NCBI GenBank assembly: GCA_016867505.1
Contig: VGJH01000012.1
Coordinates: forward strand, 1 to 13,406
Length of the DNA stretch: 13,406 bases
Reading direction: 5' to 3'
Origin: Candidatus Bathyarchaeota archaeon
Lineage (GTDB): Archaea > Thermoproteota > Bathyarchaeia > TCS64
Of this stretch, positions 6,915 through 13,406 are shown piece by piece (the first letter of the stretch is position 1; every line of letters starts with the position of its first letter). Both the position numbers and the translations under genes were made by a program. The notes below the pieces were generated by a model that was not told the DNA's origin, ran no database searches, and saw only the letters and a program-made list of their open reading frames with translations.

Positions 6915-6931
6915 AATGCTAGAGTAGCATT
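6915..6931. repeat. Inverted repeat AATGCT / AGCATT
   Basis: AATGCT (6915-6920) and AGCATT (6926-6931) form a 6-base stem with a 5-base loop, 43 bases before ATG 6975. It could be an operator or a small hairpin. Apart from this and the repeat at 6839-6860, the 200 bases between 6774 and 6974 hold nothing recognisable. Confidence 0.25.
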
Positions 6932-6974
6932 AAATCAATTTGTGACTTATTCCACCTGTTAAGAGTGTAAAAAT

Positions 6975-7085
6975 ATGAGGGGAAAAAGCACTGTATTCAT
7001 TTGGGTCTTTTGTGGAACAATATTCCTTGTCTCAATGTATTACCTAGGACAATTCTTCATGAGTATGAGGCTCTTCGCAATATAA
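6975..7085 (+). CDS. 36-residue single-helix membrane protein
   Basis: ATG 6975 to TAA 7085 encodes a basic start (MRGK), then an uninterrupted hydrophobic helix of about 20 residues (STVFIWVFCGTIFLVSMYYL) and a tail QFFMSMRLFAI. The architecture is that of a small single-pass membrane protein. A weak GAGTG lies about 8 bases before the ATG. I recognise no family. It is divergent from the envelope cluster and is followed 67 bases later by a small zinc-ribbon gene on the same strand. It could still be a chance frame. Confidence 0.4.
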   Translation: MRGKSTVFIWVFCGTIFLVSMYYLGQFFMSMRLFAI

Positions 7086-7152
7086 AATATTTTTAAGTGA
7101 TTAACTAAATAGTTTTTAAGCAGTCTATCCTAACCTAACATAGGTGATATGT

Positions 7153-7308
7153 GTGGCTGATCCAGAGCCTCTAGAAGTAAAATGTAAAGTCTGTAATCTA
7201 CCATTGTTCCTTGATAAAGAAGAATGCAAAGAATTTGTTGAAGGAAAAATGAAGCAAGGATACATTGTATGCAGCTGTTGTGGAAGCAAACAAGAAATTA
7301 AGAAATAA
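7153..7308 (+). CDS. 51-residue zinc-ribbon protein
   Basis: GTG 7153 to TAA 7308. AGGTGA (7142-7147) lies five bases before the GTG, the best-spaced ribosome binding site in this stretch, and it decides the start: the ATG at 7149 runs into a stop after three codons. The protein is MADPEPLEV, then CKVC (11-14), an acidic helix (LDKEECKEFVEGKMKQG), then CSCCG (40-44) and a basic end. C11, C14, C40 and C43 fit a four-Cys zinc ribbon, with C25 and C42 extra. It is comparable to the 75-residue zinc-ribbon gene at 1260-1487, but the sequences are not obviously related. The role is unknown; nucleic-acid or partner-protein binding is usual for such proteins. Confidence 0.65.
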   Translation: MADPEPLEVKCKVCNLPLFLDKEECKEFVEGKMKQGYIVCSCCGSKQEIKK

Positions 7309-7329
7309 AAAAAAATTGGACTTAGATTA

Positions 7330-7667
7330 ATGGTAAATTTGATAATCCATAAACATTTGGTGGAGTAGAAAAATCAATCGGCTCGGTGAAGTTTTTGACA
7401 AATTCAAATTTAGATTAAAAGAGGCTCTCATACGTCAAGATGTCATTGATAAAGTTCTATAGCAGAGAAAGTTATTAATTGCTAAGAATATTTCGAATGT
7501 AACTTTGCTAGAGACATGCAGATTTTATGCGAAAGATGGTGCTGAATTTGATGAATTGTTGGTGAACTGAAAACATGACTGAAGTAAATAAGAAAATTGA
7601 ATATATTGTTTGGCTTGTTGATAGGGTTGGAACAGTTGATATAACAAATGAGCTTATTAACGAATAA
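7330..7667 (+). pseudogene. Fragmented coding remnants on the plus strand
   Basis: Three frames carry protein-like sequence in succession. ATG 7330 reads 12 codons (MVNLIIHKHLVE) to a stop. The second frame, 7346-7570, reads smoothly (LGEVFDKFKFRLKEALIRQ, then ETCRFYAKDGAEFDELLVN) but has no start codon and an internal TAG at 7460-7462. A third frame, ATG 7575 to TAA 7667, encodes 30 residues (MTEVNKKIEYIVWLVDRVG, then TVDITNELINE) that resemble the first helices of a helix-turn-helix. The charged, helical composition suggests a decayed gene or genes. The parent family is not recognised, and the last 30-codon frame might be real on its own. T6 at 7668-7673 follows. Confidence 0.35.
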
Positions 7668-7684
7668 TTTTTTATTAATAGTGT

Positions 7685-10402
7685 TTAGATTAGAGAGTAT
7701 TGTTTCTTTTTGATGAGCCAGCTTGGTTTTATTAGGAATGCTGATGATGCTCCGATGATGCAGAGTGCTAATAATTCGGGTGGGAGGGCTTTCACGTCGA
7801 ATGCAGCTGAGAGTGGTGAGTAGTATAATATCGCAAATTGTAATGTAATTCCTACTATTACTGAGAGTAGCAGTGTTTTGTTCTCTGTAAAGCCTTTCCA
7901 TCCTTGGGTGAATATGTGTTTTGTTTCGCTTCTACACTGGTAGGCTAGGAGGAACTCGAAGAATACTATAGTTGTGAATGCTACGCTTCTTGCTAGGATT
8001 AAATCGCCCGTATTGTGGTATATCCACCAGTATGGAATGAAGTCACTGCAGAAATCAACGAATGCTGCGAAGAGGATGAAGCCCCAAAACCTTGTGAGTA
8101 AGCCCTCTTTCGGATCTTTTGGTGGATACTTCATTAGATCAGGGGATTTTGGGTCCATGCTAAGAGCTATTGCTGGTAGTCCATCGGTTACTAGATTGAT
8201 CCATAATAGGTGTATTGCTAGTAATGGTGGTGGGATGCCAAATGCGAATGCAGCAAGTATCTCTGCGAATTCATCAAAATTAGCACTTAACATTAAGCGG
8301 AGGTATTTGGTTATATTTTCGTAGATGTGGCGTCCTCCTTCAACTGCCCGGACTATTGTGGCGAAATTGTCATCCTGCAGGATCATGTCTGATGCTTCTT
8401 TAGTTACGTCAGTTCCTTTGATTCCCATGGCTATGCCAATATCAGCTGCTTTCAGGGCTGGAGCGTCATTTACTCCGTCACCTGTCATTGCCACAACATG
8501 TCCTTTCCTTTTCAGGCTTAATGCTATCCTCATTTTATCTTCTGGGCTTACTCGAGCAAAGACTCTTGCATCTTCAATCACTTTATCCAGAACTGCATCA
8601 GTCATGCTACTCAAGTCTTCTCCGGTAAAGACTACGCCTTTCTTCTCTTCTTCTATGATGCCAATCTGCTTAGCAATTGCAACTGCTGTAAGTTGGTGGT
8701 CTCCTGTTACCATTACTGCTCTAATTTTTGCACCATTACATAGTTTGATAGCTTCCTTCACTTCTTCCCGTGGAGGATCAATCATACCAACTAACCCAAT
8801 AAACACTAACTCGTCTTCAACGATTTCTGGGTCATAATCTTTCATATCTGCGGGAATGATTCTGTGAGCAATACCTAGAACACGCAGAGCCTCAGTCGCC
8901 ATCTGTTGGGAGGCTTGGTTAACTCTGTTTCTTTTCTCCTCTGTGAGTTTATTGATTTTTCCGTCTTCATAGATTTGGTTGCTACGGTTGAGTATCAGCT
9001 CAGGTGCTCCCTTAACATATGCAACACAGTCGATTGGTGATTGATGTATTGTCGTCATTCTTTTCCGATTTGAATCGAATGGCACTTCTCCTATTCGAGG
9101 GGATTCTTTTTCTAGTTCTTTCTTGCTGTAGCCTGCTTTCTCTGCAGCGACAACTAAGGCTCCCTCAGTAGGGTCGCCAAAAATACCGTGTTGCCCATTT
9201 AGGTTGTTTGTATGTGCATCCGTGCATAACGCTGATGACTTCAGTAAAAGTTTCAGATCCTCATCATGCTCTACGTCTATTTTGTTTCCATCAACTGTAA
9301 ATTCTCCATTCGGATCATATCCTGAACCTGACACATCTATTGTCCTATTATGGCAAAAAATTTGGCGGACCGTCATCTCTCCTTTTGTTAAGGTACCTGT
9401 CTTATCACTGCAGATCACTGTTGTACTGCCCAAAGTTTCAACTGATGCAAGCTTTCTTATGATAGCCTGCTGTCTAGCCATTTGACCAACACCAAGCGCA
9501 AGTGTAATGGTCAAAACCGCAGGGAGGCCTTCAGGTATTGCTGAGACTGCAAGACCAATGCTTGTTATGAAAATTTGTTCTAAAGGCTGTTTGAAAATAA
9601 AATATCCAACCAAGAAAGTTAGAATTGTGCAAATAATGCTTATAGTTCCTAGTTGTCTACCCATCACCTCTACTTTTTGGACTATTGGTGGGGCTTCTTC
9701 TTCAACCGCTTGAACTAGTCCAGCTATCTTTCCGAATTCTGTCTGCATTCCGGTTCCAGTTATTACAGCTACCGCTCGACCAGCTGAGACGCTGGTTCCC
9801 ATAAATATCATGTTTTTTCTATTACCAAGCAGGGTGTTTTCAGGGAGTGGTTCAAGGTTTTTTCTAACTGGGGTAGACTCTCCAGTTAATGTGGCTTCAT
9901 CAAGCTGTAAATTCACTGCTTCTATGAGTCGAGCATCGGCTGGTACACGGGAGCCAGCTTCAAGCAGGATTATGTCTCCTGGTACAAGAGTCTTTGACTC
10001 AATGTTGGCTTCGACACCATTTCTGATGACTATTACGTGGGGTGAAACCATTTTTTTGAGTGCTTCAAGTGCCTTCTCTGCACGATATTCCTGAACTAAA
10101 CCTAAGATAGCATTCATAATGACTATTAACAGAATAATGACTGTGTCCCAGGGTGTCTCTCCGATAATTACGTCAACATAATACGATACTGCTGCAGCGA
10201 ATATCAGAATAATCACTAGGATGTTTTTGAATTGATTGATGAATTTTTCAAGAATAGTTTCTTTTTTCTCATCTTTTAACTCATTGAAACCATATTTCTT
10301 GATTCGCTTATCTGCTTCTTCTGAGCTTAATCCAGCTTTACTTGAGTTGAGTGCTTCAAGTGTCTCATCGATGTTTTCAGTGTGCCACTGTTTATTCTCC
10401 AA
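7685..10402 (-). CDS. P2A-type calcium-transporting ATPase (SERCA/PMA1-like)
   Basis: This is a full-length P-type ATPase of 905 residues that pumps cations out across the membrane using ATP. Motifs appear in order: N-terminal cation-ATPase domain with W6; actuator loop LTGES (172-176); M4 AIPEGLP (288-294); phosphorylation site CSDKTGTLT with D333; nucleotide-binding KGAP (464-467); MIDPPR (540-545); TGDGVND (640-646); M5 SANFDEF; M6 NLVTDG. Known SERCA calcium ligands line up: E309 with E291, N768 with N708, E771 with E711, N796 with N736, T799 with T739, D800 with D740, and even E908 with E816 in M8 (VFFEFLLA). That supports Ca2+ as the cargo and possibly two ions per cycle. GTG 10411 would add three residues. 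I prefer TTG 10402 because GGTGA (10412-10408) sits five bases before it and overlaps the GTG. Confidence 0.93.
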   Translation of the reverse strand: MENKQWHTENIDETLEALNSSKAGLSSEEADKRIKKYGFNELKDEKKETILEKFINQFKNILVIILIFAAAVSYYVDVIIGETPWDTVIILLIVIMNAILGLVQEYRAEKALEALKKMVSPHVIVIRNGVEANIESKTLVPGDIILLEAGSRVPADARLIEAVNLQLDEATLTGESTPVRKNLEPLPENTLLGNRKNMIFMGTSVSAGRAVAVITGTGMQTEFGKIAGLVQAVEEEAPPIVQKVEVMGRQLGTISIICTILTFLVGYFIFKQPLEQIFITSIGLAVSAIPEGLPAVLTITLALGVGQMARQQAIIRKLASVETLGSTTVICSDKTGTLTKGEMTVRQIFCHNRTIDVSGSGYDPNGEFTVDGNKIDVEHDEDLKLLLKSSALCTDAHTNNLNGQHGIFGDPTEGALVVAAEKAGYSKKELEKESPRIGEVPFDSNRKRMTTIHQSPIDCVAYVKGAPELILNRSNQIYEDGKINKLTEEKRNRVNQASQQMATEALRVLGIAHRIIPADMKDYDPEIVEDELVFIGLVGMIDPPREEVKEAIKLCNGAKIRAVMVTGDHQLTAVAIAKQIGIIEEEKKGVVFTGEDLSSMTDAVLDKVIEDARVFARVSPEDKMRIALSLKRKGHVVAMTGDGVNDAPALKAADIGIAMGIKGTDVTKEASDMILQDDNFATIVRAVEGGRHIYENITKYLRLMLSANFDEFAEILAAFAFGIPPPLLAIHLLWINLVTDGLPAIALSMDPKSPDLMKYPPKDPKEGLLTRFWGFILFAAFVDFCSDFIPYWWIYHNTGDLILARSVAFTTIVFFEFLLAYQCRSETKHIFTQGWKGFTENKTLLLSVIVGITLQFAILYYSPLSAAFDVKALPPELLALCIIGASSAFLIKPSWLIKKKQYSLI

Positions 10403-10458
10403 ACGAGTCACCGAGTGTATTAATAATAACGCAAGACAGCGCTCCTTACATTTAGACG

Positions 10459-10476
10459 TTCCCCATTTTTAGGGAA
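10459..10476. repeat. Short hairpin between ferredoxin and ATPase genes
   Basis: TTCCC (10459-10463) pairs with GGGAA (10472-10476) around an 8-base loop, just after the ferredoxin stop (10484) on the minus strand. It is a modest stem that might separate the two transcription units. No T-tract follows on the minus strand. Confidence 0.2.
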
Positions 10477-10483
10477 ATTTAGC

Positions 10484-11299
10484 TTATTTTACATCTACTT
10501 TTTCTTTTATTCTCATTATCGTTTGCTCAATTACTTCTGATGTTGGTGCAGTGATTGAAATAGCATGATTTGGGCAGACTTCCACGCATCTTCCACAACC
10601 ACGACAATTATCATTGATCTGAGCTTTTCCTTCAACAATTTTAATGGCATCAACAAAACACACTTTACTGCATGCTTCACAACCTACGCAATTAGAACCA
10701 ACTTGTATCTCAATCCCTTCCATCTTAGTGATTCTACCACTAATGCTGTTGTTAAGATTCGGTAGCATCTTCCATAAACAACAACATGGGCAACAATTGC
10801 AAACAGTCAAGAGCTTTTGACCAGGGGAGACATCAAGCCAGACGCTGTCCAGTTTATTTCTGCCAATGACATGGATTAATCCTGCTTCGTCTGCGTGTTT
10901 AATATGATTATGTGCTTCTTCTTTTGTCGCTGGGTGACCGAGTTTTGGATCTATTTTTTTCGCTGCTTCCCCCATGAACAGGCATCCTAGGTCTCTTGGG
11001 TAGTCACTGCATTTGTTTGATTCTCTGCAGATGCAGAAGTCCATGATCCAGTGAAAGCTTGCTTCATCAATGAATTCGTGAATTATTTTTGATGGTAGTG
11101 GTATCGTTTCTGGTGCTGGTATTGATTGATTTATTTTTAGCTCTATTACAGAGTCTTTGGGAAGGTAGATCAGGGCGTCTTTATCAAAAAGCGTCTTGGA
11201 CATTAATGTACCGACGCCTGGTATTCTTGATGCACTTGCGAGGACGAAGCGAAAGCGGAAATTTTTCTTAAGTAATGTGATGAACCATGGTGGGCGCAT
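10484..11299 (-). CDS. Cysteine-rich 4Fe-4S dicluster ferredoxin-domain protein
   Basis: A 271-residue soluble protein. The C-terminal domain has two classic 4Fe-4S motifs, C204/207/210/214 (CVGCEACSKVC) and C232/235/238/242 (CRGCGRCVEVC, then P), as in 2[4Fe-4S] ferredoxins. Ahead of it is a second cysteine region, C89-x-C91 with C97 and C106 (CICRESNKCSDY, then GCLFMG), and a dense C167-N-CC-P-CCC run (167-174). These could bind an additional cluster or metal. The arrangement recurs in uncharacterised ferredoxin-domain proteins of anaerobes; the partner and substrate are unknown. The start is firm: AGAGGTGA (11313-11306) lies six bases before ATG 11299. It lies 46 bases after the TIGR04076-like gene, so a shared transcript is likely, and 72-81 bases before the calcium ATPase. 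Confidence 0.85.
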   Translation of the reverse strand: MRPPWFITLLKKNFRFRFVLASASRIPGVGTLMSKTLFDKDALIYLPKDSVIELKINQSIPAPETIPLPSKIIHEFIDEASFHWIMDFCICRESNKCSDYPRDLGCLFMGEAAKKIDPKLGHPATKEEAHNHIKHADEAGLIHVIGRNKLDSVWLDVSPGQKLLTVCNCCPCCCLWKMLPNLNNSISGRITKMEGIEIQVGSNCVGCEACSKVCFVDAIKIVEGKAQINDNCRGCGRCVEVCPNHAISITAPTSEVIEQTIMRIKEKVDVK

Positions 11300-11305
11300 A
11301 GAGTT

Positions 11306-11313
11306 TCACCTCT
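11306..11313 (-). promoter_or_regulatory. Strong ribosome binding site of the ferredoxin gene
   Basis: AGAGGTGA on the minus strand is complementary to the archaeal 16S 3' end (anti-Shine-Dalgarno CACCUC) and lies six bases before ATG 11299. It is the strongest such site in the window. Confidence 0.6.
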
Positions 11314-11345
11314 TTTTGTTTAGATTACTGCTTATTTTTGTTGGT

Positions 11346-11618
11346 TTATTGAATTTCTTCAATCTTTAGTATGGCTTGTCCCGCTGGGTCGGGGCATTCT
11401 ATTTCCCATGTCGTGGGCATCCAGTCACCATCTTCCTTAAGGATCCTCTGCTTTGCTGGTAGCATTGGTAATATGCTTTGTATTGCCCAGTAACAGAAGT
11501 ATTTATTCGTGGGTATGCTTAGTTTACTTCCATCGACTTCGAAGTAATCCCCAACATTCATTATATCGCAGTGACCTTTTATCTGTTTGACTGCGATTCT
11601 AAGTTTCTTAACCATCAT
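11346..11618 (-). CDS. TIGR04076-like small cysteine protein
   Basis: A 90-residue protein matching the TIGR04076 pattern: a basic strand start (KKLRIAVKQIKGHC, C17), VGDYFEVDG (22-30), C42-x-W44 with AIQSILPML, and the C-terminal IECPDP (C75) with a final strand. The family averages about 90 residues, has conserved cysteines, occurs largely in anaerobes and has no established function. The usual CPWA motif reads CYWA here. The start is ATG 11618 or the adjacent ATG 11615. There is no clear ribosome binding site, and TATA-like sequence (TTCAAATAAG, about 11646-11637) would allow a near-leaderless transcript. The ferredoxin gene follows 46 bases downstream, which suggests a shared redox or metal role. 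Confidence 0.75.
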   Translation of the reverse strand: MMVKKLRIAVKQIKGHCDIMNVGDYFEVDGSKLSIPTNKYFCYWAIQSILPMLPAKQRILKEDGDWMPTTWEIECPDPAGQAILKIEEIQ

Positions 11619-11666
11619 AATCGGATTCTATTATACCTTATTTGAATTAACTTTTGCTGCTTGATT

Positions 11667-11673
11667 AAAAAAA
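11667..11673 (-). terminator. T7 tract after the metalloprotease gene
   Basis: On the minus strand a run of seven T residues lies 28 bases beyond the metalloprotease stop (11702). It fits an archaeal T-tract terminator and separates that gene from the TIGR04076-like unit. Confidence 0.4.
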
Positions 11674-11701
11674 GGAGTATGTGAATTGATGAAAAATATA
11701 T

Positions 11702-13406
11702 TTAGATTGGGGGACCTTGTGGTGTTTCGAGTGGTTCACTAAGTTTAACAGCTTGTGGGTTTTCTTTGTATAGTTTGATGGTTTCTGCTGCCCACATGTA
11801 ATGTGCTTCGTATTCAGCATTTTTAGCTGAGTTAATCTGTGTTTCACACCAGCTTTTTAGATCATCTAGCTTTAGGTAAGTGATGGAGCGAACTGAATCT
11901 GATACTTGATTGTTTGATGCTAGTTTCATCAAGTTGTACATTGCGTTGCTTGCTGTCATTCTACCAAGTTCTGCATAGTATTCATTTTCATGAGTCTTCT
12001 TCCAAGTATAGGATATGAGTTCATCAATTATTTCTCCTAAACTTGGTGTATTGGGATCTCGTGCATGATATTCAATTAGCCTAGTTGCTCTTTCTGTATT
12101 CAGGATTCGGCTGATTGTTAAGTCTGCTGCTGTTTCAGCTGCTCCCATTGCATCGAAGACATAACCTGTTCTGCCTGGGAACTGGTCCCTATTTTGTCCG
12201 AAGTTGGATAATCTTGGGGGGAGCTTCTCAAGGATTTTTGGTGGCATAGCAAGGAACTCCGGGTCAAGTGTTTGTAGTACTTTCTTTATTGCAGCTCTTT
12301 GCTCTTCTCCTGGAACGATCTTTGGGTCTGGTTGGGTATCTCCTCTGATTGTATGGTAGTAGATTAAACCACCAATTTTACTGCATGCTACTTCTACCTG
12401 ATACCTGTGGAATAGGTAGATTGGTACAAGAATGTCTTCTAAGATAGCCATAGGCTCATAAGGTTTAATTTTTCGTTCATCAAAATTGTTTAAGGCAATT
12501 TTTCTTACTTTAATTATTCTATCAAGCTCATCAATTGGATCCGTACCGTTTACCCATGGGGCGCAGTATGGTTGAGCTCCACCTGGTCCTGAATCCTGAC
12601 CTGGAACATAGAGGAGGCCTTTTTCAAAGGCTTCATCAAGGATTTTTCTTCCTTCTGCTTCTTCATCTATGCCTTCAGGATAGTCCCTGTAACCGAAGTT
12701 GATGTAGACTTTATCCCATTCACCGACTCCACGAGCATATGCGTCACTTAAGTCGAGTTCGCCTTTTTCATCGATTTTAACCCACATGGCTGGGTAATCC
12801 ATTACAGAGCTTCTGCCATTAACATGGCTAGCATAGTTGTGGCCTACTCCAAGTGTGTGACCAATTTCATGGGTGCTAAGCTGCCTTATTCGAGCAAAAG
12901 CCATATCTAGCATTTTTTTAGATTCTGTACCATTTTTATAGTCTCCAACTAATCCAGTTGCGATCATGAAGTCGTGTCTAATTCTGAGGCTACCAAGAGC
13001 TACTTGTCCCTTAATTATTTCACCTGTTCGTGGGTGAGTTACACCTGAACCATAACTCCATCCCCTTGAACTCCTATGAACCCAGTTCACAATATTGTAT
13101 CGTATGTCTAAGGGATCAGCGCCTTCTGGTAGGACTTCAGCTTTGAAAGCATTCTTGTATCCTGCTGCTTCAAAAGCTTGATTCCACCAGTTTGCTCCTT
13201 CAACAAGTGCACTTCGGATTGGTTCTGGGACAGCATTATCGATATAGTACACAATTGGCTTAACTGGTTCTCCCATCTCCTCGTATGGATTCTTCTTCTT
13301 AAGTCGATGACGTGTTATAACTCTCTTTTTAATGTCTTTATCCACTGGTGTGTGATAGTCCATGAAGGTTCTAGCATTATACATTGAGCGGGGGTCCCAG
13401 GTTCTT
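11702..13406 (-). CDS. Zinc-dependent metalloprotease of the DUF5117/DUF4953 (EcxA-like) type, 5' end cut by the window
   Basis: At least 567 residues. The frame stays open to the edge, and the codons before Met (13384) read RTWDPRS, as in the family RxxDPRSG segment, so ATG 13384 is internal. Counted from that Met, the metzincin zinc site is THEIGHTLGVGH (H172, E173, H176, H182), followed by the Met-turn SVMDYP (M195). Family landmarks include PIVYYIDNAVPEPIRSALVEG (split at 43-63), WSYGSGVTHPRTGEI (109-123) and YARGVGEWDKVYINFGY (216-232). The stretch PIYLFHRYQ (321-329) and the helical C-terminus also match. It hydrolyses peptide bonds using zinc; whether it is exported cannot be told because the N-terminus is outside the window. 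The family is best known from bacteria, so an archaeal copy may be a transfer. T7 at 11667-11673 follows. Confidence 0.9.
   Translation of the reverse strand, partial: RTWDPRSMYNARTFMDYHTPVDKDIKKRVITRHRLKKKNPYEEMGEPVKPIVYYIDNAVPEPIRSALVEGANWWNQAFEAAGYKNAFKAEVLPEGADPLDIRYNIVNWVHRSSRGWSYGSGVTHPRTGEIIKGQVALGSLRIRHDFMIATGLVGDYKNGTESKKMLDMAFARIRQLSTHEIGHTLGVGHNYASHVNGRSSVMDYPAMWVKIDEKGELDLSDAYARGVGEWDKVYINFGYRDYPEGIDEEAEGRKILDEAFEKGLLYVPGQDSGPGGAQPYCAPWVNGTDPIDELDRIIKVRKIALNNFDERKIKPYEPMAILEDILVPIYLFHRYQVEVACSKIGGLIYYHTIRGDTQPDPKIVPGEEQRAAIKKVLQTLDPEFLAMPPKILEKLPPRLSNFGQNRDQFPGRTGYVFDAMGAAETAADLTISRILNTERATRLIEYHARDPNTPSLGEIIDELISYTWKKTHENEYYAELGRMTASNAMYNLMKLASNNQVSDSVRSITYLKLDDLKSWCETQINSAKNAEYEAHYMWAAETIKLYKENPQAVKLSEPLETPQGPPI

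Noticed and set aside
7149..7160. ATG 7149 as the start of the 51-residue zinc-ribbon protein
   Set aside because: It reads ATG TGT GGC then TGA. The correct frame begins at GTG 7153.
7460..7462. In-frame TAG as a pyrrolysine codon
   Set aside because: The frame has no start codon, adjacent fragments lie in other frames, and no pyrrolysine genes are in the window. Gene decay is simpler.
7482..7901. Minus-strand frame of 139 codons overlapping the end of the ATPase gene
   Set aside because: About half lies over the ATPase in another frame, and the His/Ser/Ile-rich composition is typical of an antisense or shifted shadow. No motif is visible.
7974..8837. Two long plus-strand frames opposite the ATPase gene
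   Set aside because: They are antisense shadows of a strongly supported P-type ATPase; the Ser/Ala/Pro-rich translation has no domain pattern.

Overview
The window looks archaeal. It is AT-rich, ribosome binding sites of the AGGTGA type precede several starts, TATA-like boxes lie at archaeal distances, and several families are typical of archaea or anaerobic prokaryotes: a PGI/PMI-type SIS protein, a winged-helix regulator with a PLD-like sensor domain, a TIGR04076-like protein and a dicluster ferredoxin. The exact lineage cannot be fixed from sequence alone. An Asgard or TACK-type archaeon is a guess.

Region 1 (1-3240), mostly plus strand. It holds a SIS-domain protein whose fold matches bifunctional phosphoglucose/phosphomannose isomerase but which appears to lack the catalytic residues. 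A convergent small zinc-ribbon gene follows, with a perfect 17-bp palindrome abutting its start. Next come a winged-helix regulator with inverted repeats just upstream of its TATA box, and a four-helix membrane protein.

Region 2 (3316-6758), minus strand. Four cell-envelope genes run in order of transcription: a heavily sequon-bearing secreted protein with a C-terminal membrane anchor, a six-helix membrane protein resembling DUF2238/VanZ-like families, a DUF4184/YdjM-like membrane protein 14 bases after it, and a DUF4382-like extracellular protein. The signal peptide of the last lies in a different frame from its mature domain, an apparent one-base frameshift.

Region 3 (6759-7684) is sparse. 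It contains two small genes on the plus strand, a 36-residue single-helix membrane protein and a 51-residue zinc ribbon. They are followed by about 340 bases that look like the broken remains of one or more genes.

Region 4 (7685-13406), minus strand. In order of transcription it holds a zinc metalloprotease of the metzincin type that runs off the window edge, a TIGR04076-like small cysteine protein, a cysteine-rich dicluster ferredoxin with a strong ribosome binding site, and a P2A-type calcium ATPase that retains both sets of calcium ligands known from SERCA. No tRNA, rRNA, CRISPR array or insertion sequence was seen. No single unmistakable new system stands out. The best candidates for follow-up are the catalytically degenerate SIS protein, the unknown envelope cluster and the two palindromic operator candidates.
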